Assembly: GCA_964441025.1 (NCBI GenBank)
Contig: CAYTXG010000008.1
Span: 1-64,000, forward strand
Origin: JAAZIN01 sp964441025
GTDB taxonomy: Bacteria > Bacillota > Dethiobacteria > DTU022
Reading direction: 5' to 3'
Length of the DNA stretch: 64,000 bases
Under the pieces are notes generated by a model. The model ran no database searches. It was not told where the DNA came from and saw nothing but the letters and a program-made list of their open reading frames with translations. Both the position numbers and the translations under genes were made by a program. Below are positions 59,835-64,000 of this stretch, one piece after another; within the stretch, counting starts at the first letter, position 1; every line of letters begins with the position of its first letter.

Positions 59835-60557
59835 TCAGCCAAACTCCAGCCATGCCTTTTTGGCCGCAGCCTGCTCCGCCTCCTTTTTGCTCCGCCCCGA
59901 GCCGCAGCCTGCGGCGCTTCGCCCGCCTAACAGGACTTCCGCCTCAAAGATTTTATCATGGTCGGGACCGCTTTCCCGTATAATACGGTATTCGGGAGTT
60001 ATACCGTCACGGGCCTGGATAAATTCCTGGAGCAGCGTTTTATAGTCGCGATGTAAAAAGCCGCCGTCTAGATGTTCAAGGGCGGGGTGATAAAGCTGGA
60101 TGATATAAAGGCTGCTCTTTTCCAAACCGAGATCGAGAAAGAGAGCGCCGAAAAGCGCCTCAAGGGCATCGGACAGCAGCGAAGGGCGGCCGGCGCCGCC
60201 TCCCGCCGCCTCCCCTTTACCAAGACGCAAGTAAGAGCCCAACTCACAGGTTTCGGCCAGGCCGGCCAGGGTTGCTTCGCAAACCAGATCGGCACGCAGC
60301 CTGGTCAACCTTCCCTCAGGCAGGTGAGGATATAAAAAATAAAGATGATCGCTAATAACCAGCTGTAGAACAGCATCCCCCAAAAATTCAAGGCGCTCAT
60401 TGTGAGCATCAAAATTGCCCTGTTCGTGCGCGAATGAGGAGTGTGTCAGCGCCTGCTCATAGAGCCTGCTCTCACCGATCTCCCACCGCAGGGTATGCAA
60501 AAAATCCCCGATCCGCTCAGACCAGGACATCTCTTCCTTCGGGTTATGCGTTGCCAT
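59835..60557 (-). CDS. rnc: ribonuclease III
   Basis: A 240-residue double-strand-specific RNase: the catalytic signature NERLEFLGDAVL, a second acidic site near residue 125 (ALEALFGALFLD), and a C-terminal dsRNA-binding domain (DYKTLLQEFIQA, KKEAEQAAAKKAW). It matures rRNA precursors. The start overlaps the end of a possible fabF remnant. Confidence 0.96.
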   Translation of the reverse strand: MATHNPKEEMSWSERIGDFLHTLRWEIGESRLYEQALTHSSFAHEQGNFDAHNERLEFLGDAVLQLVISDHLYFLYPHLPEGRLTRLRADLVCEATLAGLAETCELGSYLRLGKGEAAGGGAGRPSLLSDALEALFGALFLDLGLEKSSLYIIQLYHPALEHLDGGFLHRDYKTLLQEFIQARDGITPEYRIIRESGPDHDKIFEAEVLLGGRSAAGCGSGRSKKEAEQAAAKKAWLEFG

Positions 60558-60645
60558 AGTCTTTCACCGCCAGGTTAACATTGGTTTTAGCGAAACCGCT
60601 TGAGTTGTTCCAGGACACATCGATCTTTATGCCGCCTTTTCCGCT
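60544..60645 (-). pseudogene. possible 3' remnant of fabF
   Basis: The minus-strand frame ending at 60544 reads KIDVSWNNSSGFAKTNVNLAVKDY, which resembles the C-terminus of beta-ketoacyl-ACP synthase II (NSFGFGGHNxxLxxRRY) with the glycine pair and histidine lost. fabF commonly lies between acpP and rnc, exactly this spot. Upstream of it the frame is not recognisable. The evidence is weak but position and spacing agree. Confidence 0.35.
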
Positions 60646-60766
60646 GGAGAGGAACGCATCCGGGAAGGTGCACAATCGCCCGGGGCAGTCCCCCGTCATA
60701 CTCCCCGGGGGTTGTTCATCCCCGGACCCCTTTGCCTCCGCCTGCTCGCTCTTCCTCCCAATAACT

Positions 60767-61003
60767 CTATAGTTTCGATTCAATGTACCTGACAATATCG
60801 CCGATGCTCTTAATGTTTTCTATCTCCTGGTCTGATATTTCCAGATCGAATTCTTCTTCCAGCGCCATCACCAGCTCCACGATATCGAGAGAGTCGGCAT
60901 CGATCTCCTCAAAAGTGGTCTCTGCCGAGAGATTGTCAAGCGACACCTCGAGCTGCTCCGACACAATGGACTTGACTTTTTCTTCAACGCTCACCCCGAA
61001 CAC
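60767..61003 (-). CDS. acpP: acyl carrier protein
   Basis: A 78-residue ACP; the phosphopantetheine Ser is in the ADSLDIVELVMALEEEF motif. Carries acyl chains for fatty-acid and phospholipid synthesis. It follows plsX by 98 bp with none of the usual fab genes in between. Confidence 0.95.
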   Translation of the reverse strand: MFGVSVEEKVKSIVSEQLEVSLDNLSAETTFEEIDADSLDIVELVMALEEEFDLEISDQEIENIKSIGDIVRYIESKL

Positions 61004-61101
61004 CTCCTTCCTGCTATTGTTTATACCTGTGTAACCTCCGCTGCCGGCTGAGGGCGCCGCCCACTCCGGTGCAGCGCTGTTTATATTTCTCCATCGCGGC
61101 G

Positions 61102-62121
61102 CTACCTTCCTTTGGCAGACAGGGGGGCTTTGCGGAGCGCTTCCTGGAACAAGGATTTAAGCTGCAGCTGAACAAAAGGGTAGGCCTGTTGCAGAATAGC
61201 CCACTCAATTGAATCAGCCCGTGAAGAGCCGTGGCATTTAATGCACAGACCTTTTACCCCGATCAGGGGTGCCCCGCCGTACCTGGTGCTCTCCACCCAG
61301 GCTCGCAGCCCCGGCAAAGACGCTGCTGAAGGAGCACCGTCGCGATCAGGCGGTTTGCACGCCCGCTCCCCTTTCAGCTGTGACATAACCGACCGGGCGA
61401 ACCCCTCCGTTGTTTTCAAAAGGACGTTCCCCACAAAGCCGTCGCAGACAACCACATCGGCGCCGCCAAAAAAAAGATCCGTGCCCTCAATATTACCACA
61501 AAAACCGGCAACATATTCCTGGAAAAGGGGCAGGGTTTTCCTGACCTGGCTGTTGCCCTTGTTCAGCTCAGAACCCACATTAAGCAGGGCTACCCGCGGA
61601 GAAGAACAACCCAGCAGTTTCTGCGAATAGACACTGCCCATGAAAGCATACTGGACCAGCTGCTCGGGTTTGGCATCCATGTTTGCGCCTACATCGAGAA
61701 CTACAAGGGGGGCACCGTTGAAGCAGTGCATCACTGCAAGCAGGGCCGGCCGGTTCACCTTCGGGAGTCTTCCCAAAAATAGAAGCGCTCCCACCATCAA
61801 AGCCCCGGTATTGCCGGCGCTCAAAACGGCATCCGCCTCTCCCTTCCGCACCAGCTGCAGAGCTTTTACCAGGGATGATTCCCCTTTCCGGCGGATGGCC
61901 AGGCCGGGATTATCATCACCGCGAATTACTTCGCCGGCATGGATGATCTCCAGCCGCTGCGCAGGGTATGACATCCCGGCAAGGATGTCCCTGATCTGTT
62001 CCTGATGTCCAAGGAGCGTAATTTTCAGATCCACTTTAGCGTGAAGGGCCTTTACAGCCCCCAGAACAATCTCCTGCGGCGCATGATCGCCGCCCATGGC
62101 GTCAACAGCCAGCCTGACCAA
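61102..62121 (-). CDS. plsX: phosphate acyltransferase PlsX
   Basis: A 339-residue enzyme that makes acyl-phosphate from acyl-ACP for phosphatidic acid synthesis. Family marks are LAVDAMGGDHAP, VLSAGNTGALM and VCDGFVGNVLLKTTEG. It lies 86 bp after rpmF, a classical pairing, though fapR is absent. Confidence 0.95.
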   Translation of the reverse strand: MVRLAVDAMGGDHAPQEIVLGAVKALHAKVDLKITLLGHQEQIRDILAGMSYPAQRLEIIHAGEVIRGDDNPGLAIRRKGESSLVKALQLVRKGEADAVLSAGNTGALMVGALLFLGRLPKVNRPALLAVMHCFNGAPLVVLDVGANMDAKPEQLVQYAFMGSVYSQKLLGCSSPRVALLNVGSELNKGNSQVRKTLPLFQEYVAGFCGNIEGTDLFFGGADVVVCDGFVGNVLLKTTEGFARSVMSQLKGERACKPPDRDGAPSAASLPGLRAWVESTRYGGAPLIGVKGLCIKCHGSSRADSIEWAILQQAYPFVQLQLKSLFQEALRKAPLSAKGR

Positions 62122-62207
62122 AGTGCATGACCCCTTCCCTGCGACGCACCCGAAATAGATACGCCCCTTTGATTCAATAAAAGGGGCGCAGGGCTATAAA
62201 AACCATG

Positions 62208-62384
62208 CTACTCTACTTTGAGGGCCTCTCTGTTTTTGTAATAACCGCATTTCAAACAAATCCGGTGGAGCGGTTTTAGCTCGTGACACTGCGGACAGGG
62301 AACCAGATGCGGCGCCTCCACTTTTTTGTGGCTCCGCCTCTGATCACGCCTGGCGCGGGAAGTTCTTCTCTTTGGAACAGCCAT
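62208..62384 (-). CDS. rpmF: 50S ribosomal protein L32
   Basis: A 58-residue L32: MAVPKRRTSRARRDQRRR start, then a zinc site CPQCH and CLKCGYY. A GGAGGGGG site precedes the ATG at 62384. It is followed by a hairpin (62162-62188) and plsX, and preceded by ylbN/yceD. Confidence 0.96.
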   Translation of the reverse strand: MAVPKRRTSRARRDQRRSHKKVEAPHLVPCPQCHELKPLHRICLKCGYYKNREALKVE

Positions 62385-62405
62385 GAATCCCCCTCCTTAA
62401 TAGAA

Positions 62406-62942
62406 TCAAGCCCGGTCGCCCGGATAAAAATCTTTCAGTTTCTGCAAACGGAGATCGATGTTGGCTTCACCCTCGCAGGAGCATGCGCCCTTGTTCAGAT
62501 CGACGCCGCAACCTGCACAGAGCCCCCGGCAGTCAGGCTTGCAAAGCGGATTGTAGACCTGGCTGAGAAAATAAAGCTGCCTGACAAATTCCTTTAGATA
62601 AAGGTAGTCACCGCTCACGGTAAGCTCGTTCGCCGTCTCCAGGGCCAGCTCTTCAGGCGATAATTTTTTGTCCTGAAGGGGCGCCATTGTAAAGAGCTCC
62701 TCAAAATCAGAGTCAAGCTTCTGCCGGAAAGGCCGCAGGCAGCGGCAGCAGGCAACATCCGTATCCGCCTGCAGTTTTCCGGCGACAATGATTTTATCGC
62801 CGCTGCTGCGCACTTTCACAGCTAGAAAAAAACTGCTTTTCTCATCGGCCGCCTCGTCAAAATAATCTTTGATCCTGCCCTGAAAACGGTATTCCAGCGC
62901 TTCGCCGCTTTTCTGTTTAACCCGTGGCAGGAAAATCCGCAT
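62406..62942 (-). CDS. ylbN: YceD/DUF177 (YlbN) protein
   Basis: A 178-residue protein of the DUF177 family, always near rpmF; in E. coli YceD affects 23S rRNA or L32 levels. It has a Cys-rich patch (CCRCLRPF, then CKPDCRGLCAGCG) that may bind zinc. The ATG at 62942 follows GGATGG; the frame is open about 100 nt upstream but not protein-like. Confidence 0.9.
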   Translation of the reverse strand: MRIFLPRVKQKSGEALEYRFQGRIKDYFDEAADEKSSFFLAVKVRSSGDKIIVAGKLQADTDVACCRCLRPFRQKLDSDFEELFTMAPLQDKKLSPEELALETANELTVSGDYLYLKEFVRQLYFLSQVYNPLCKPDCRGLCAGCGVDLNKGACSCEGEANIDLRLQKLKDFYPGDRA

Positions 62943-63049
62943 CTTTCTTCCATCCTTTGCAAAACTAAAACAATTATACTGAGCTTGATTTTCTTTGTCA
63001 ACAAAACGAGGCAGGGAGAAATTGGGGACGGGGGTGCGCAAGTACTTGC

Positions 63050-63463
63050 TCAGTAGGTGATGCTGTCTATATCCCTCTCATTTCCCTGCGGCGCCTGCGA
63101 AAAAACAATCAAGATTCTGTTGGGCAGGCAGACAATACTTTCATAGGAATGGGCAATCCATCCGGTATGAGAACAGATACCCCTGGGGCAAAGCGCTTCA
63201 GGCAGAGGGAGCATCCTGACCCGGCCGTCTTTAATCTCCAGGGAGGCCTGGTGCCGCCCCTGATCATAAGGAAATGAATAGATGAAACAGTCCTCCGGGG
63301 CTAAGGACAGCTCCGCAACAGCCCGATTATCCACATGGATAGTCAGATATTTCTGCTGTGAAGCACCGCTTCTGTGCAGATTCAGCCACAAGCCGGCACA
63401 TCCGGCCAGGAGCAGGACAGCGATGATCACATAATCGGCGACTTTCAAGCGAAGCTGATCCAT
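63050..63463 (-). CDS. NusG domain II-containing membrane-anchored protein
   Basis: A 137-residue protein with one N-terminal membrane helix (about 12-27) and an extracytoplasmic NusG-domain-II-like beta domain ending in CPRGICSHTGWI and VCLPNRILI. Common in Clostridia, often near RNF or FMN-transfer genes, but none are adjacent here. Function unknown. Confidence 0.82.
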   Translation of the reverse strand: MDQLRLKVADYVIIAVLLLAGCAGLWLNLHRSGASQQKYLTIHVDNRAVAELSLAPEDCFIYSFPYDQGRHQASLEIKDGRVRMLPLPEALCPRGICSHTGWIAHSYESIVCLPNRILIVFSQAPQGNERDIDSITY

Positions 63464-63565
63464 TCATTTTGCCTCCGCTAGGAATTATAACATGAAAGAA
63501 GCCCCCGATCAGCTAGGCGGCCCTGCATGAAGGGGGGCCGCCTGCAATATAACAGGGCTTCTCAC

Positions 63566-63793
63566 CTAGCCCATGGTATCCTGGTTCATCGGAACCTTGT
63601 ACCAGCCCATATCCTGCATATAGCGAAAGATCTTTTCCTGCGAGGCAATGCACTGGCTCTGGTAGTCGACAAAAGTCTGGCGTATGGCGGGATCCTGCGC
63701 CTCCATAACTGCATGTAAATAGCTGCCGGCATTTAATTTGATGCTGGAGAGGATATCTCCGGCAATGTCCTTTTCTGTTAACTGCTGCACCAT
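63566..63793 (-). CDS. CotF-like spore coat protein
   Basis: A 75-residue ferritin-like helical protein of the CotF family (LTEKDIAGDILSSIKLNAGSY and FVDYQSQCIASQEKIFRYM). It lies in tandem with a second small coat-like gene, 14 bp downstream of it. Confidence 0.8.
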   Translation of the reverse strand: MVQQLTEKDIAGDILSSIKLNAGSYLHAVMEAQDPAIRQTFVDYQSQCIASQEKIFRYMQDMGWYKVPMNQDTMG

Positions 63794-63807
63794 CCGGCTC
63801 TACCTCC

Positions 63808-63996
63808 TTATGAAGTGATGTACTGGGCTCCGCCGGCTTCGCTCAATGTCGTAGAAAGCCATTGCGCCCGCTGCTGACACTGTGTGCTAAGCTCATTGAT
63901 CAGGTTGCGCAGGCGCGGATCCTGAACCTGGGCGGAGTAAGCCTGCATTTTTTTGCTGCAGAGCGACTCTGCCTGGTACTGATGGAACAGGCACAT
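63808..63996 (-). CDS. CotF-like spore coat protein, start possibly beyond the window
   Basis: At least 62 residues, helical, with YQAESLCSKKMQAYSAQVQD and LRNLINELSTQCQQRA, the companion type often paired with CotF. An ATG sits at 63996, but the frame is still open to the window edge, so the true start may lie further upstream. Confidence 0.7.
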   Translation of the reverse strand: MCLFHQYQAESLCSKKMQAYSAQVQDPRLRNLINELSTQCQQRAQWLSTTLSEAGGAQYITS

Positions 63997-64000
63997 AAAT

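Noticed and set aside
62162..62188. Hairpin CGCCCCTTT...AAAGGGGCG between rpmF and plsX as a terminator
   Set aside because: No T-run follows on either strand and plsX is expected to be cotranscribed with rpmF.

Overview
The window comes from a spore-forming, largely anaerobic member of the Bacillota (Firmicutes), most like the Clostridia/Peptococcia side. Sporulation and spore genes are scattered through it: yunB, an alpha/beta small acid-soluble spore protein, a 26-codon spoVM, spoVS, a SleB/LysM cell-wall hydrolase and two CotF-like coat proteins. Anaerobic chemistry is shown by rubredoxin plus flavodiiron protein, a ferredoxin, and a radical-SAM aminomutase whose substrate residues point to glutamate. 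CodY, HslUV, YlxM, RbgA and the gene orders ffh-rpsP-khpA-rimM-trmD-rplS-lepB-rbgA-rnhB-yraN and dprA-topA-xerC-hslV-hslU-codY are Firmicutes signatures. I cannot name the species.

Layout. 1-130: promoter and boxA leader of an rRNA operon that runs leftward out of the window. 0.2-7.3 kb (minus): yunB, tyrS, an MBL-fold hydrolase, an ORF-depleted group IIC intron behind the rnpB terminator, rnpB itself, ylbL, ylbK, a small membrane protein, coaD. 7.3-11.2 kb: SASP, rpmB, a long acyl-CoA dehydrogenase, a small membrane gene plus spoVM, tRNA-Leu. 11.2-19.5 kb: accessory genes (a broken lipoprotein, a CapA-like phosphatase, a GNAT fragment, a radical SAM protein, a fatty-acyl-AMP-ligase-like protein, a fused OMP decarboxylase/OPRT, a ferredoxin, a divergent XRE regulator with twin operators). 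19.5-28.4 kb (minus): SSS symporter and the codY-hslUV-xerC-topA-dprA block. 28.4-35.4 kb (minus): glutamate 2,3-aminomutase, three tandem M42 aminopeptidases, a UvrD-like helicase. 35.5-47 kb: YchF-like GTPase, a DUF1538 membrane protein with a tandem PII-like protein, an oxygen-defence group (rubredoxin, flavodiiron protein, SOD), DUF3786, YifB/ComM, a membrane-anchored glutamine-amidotransferase-like protein, a TetR-SDR operon. 47-64 kb (minus): a c-di-AMP riboswitch controlling sleB, then a long housekeeping run from yraN to ylbN/yceD, ending in spore-coat genes.

Overlaid on this are two families of short palindromic repeats (one with core TCAAGGGGACGGT, the other GGTGCCTGGCACC). At two loci they run into the 3' end of a gene and supply its last codons and stop. 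Several operons are reduced relative to the usual Firmicutes order: no trmFO between topA and xerC, and no fapR/fabH/fabD/fabG between rpmF-plsX and acpP.

The least-explained system is the DUF1538/tandem-PII pair (about 36.6-39.2 kb), which looks like a duplicated membrane carrier with its own nucleotide-sensing regulator. The clearest regulatory finds are the c-di-AMP riboswitch, the twin TAAGGG-N5-CCCTT operators, and the rnpB promoter lying inside ylbL. All calls are from reading the sequence and family knowledge; no database search was run.
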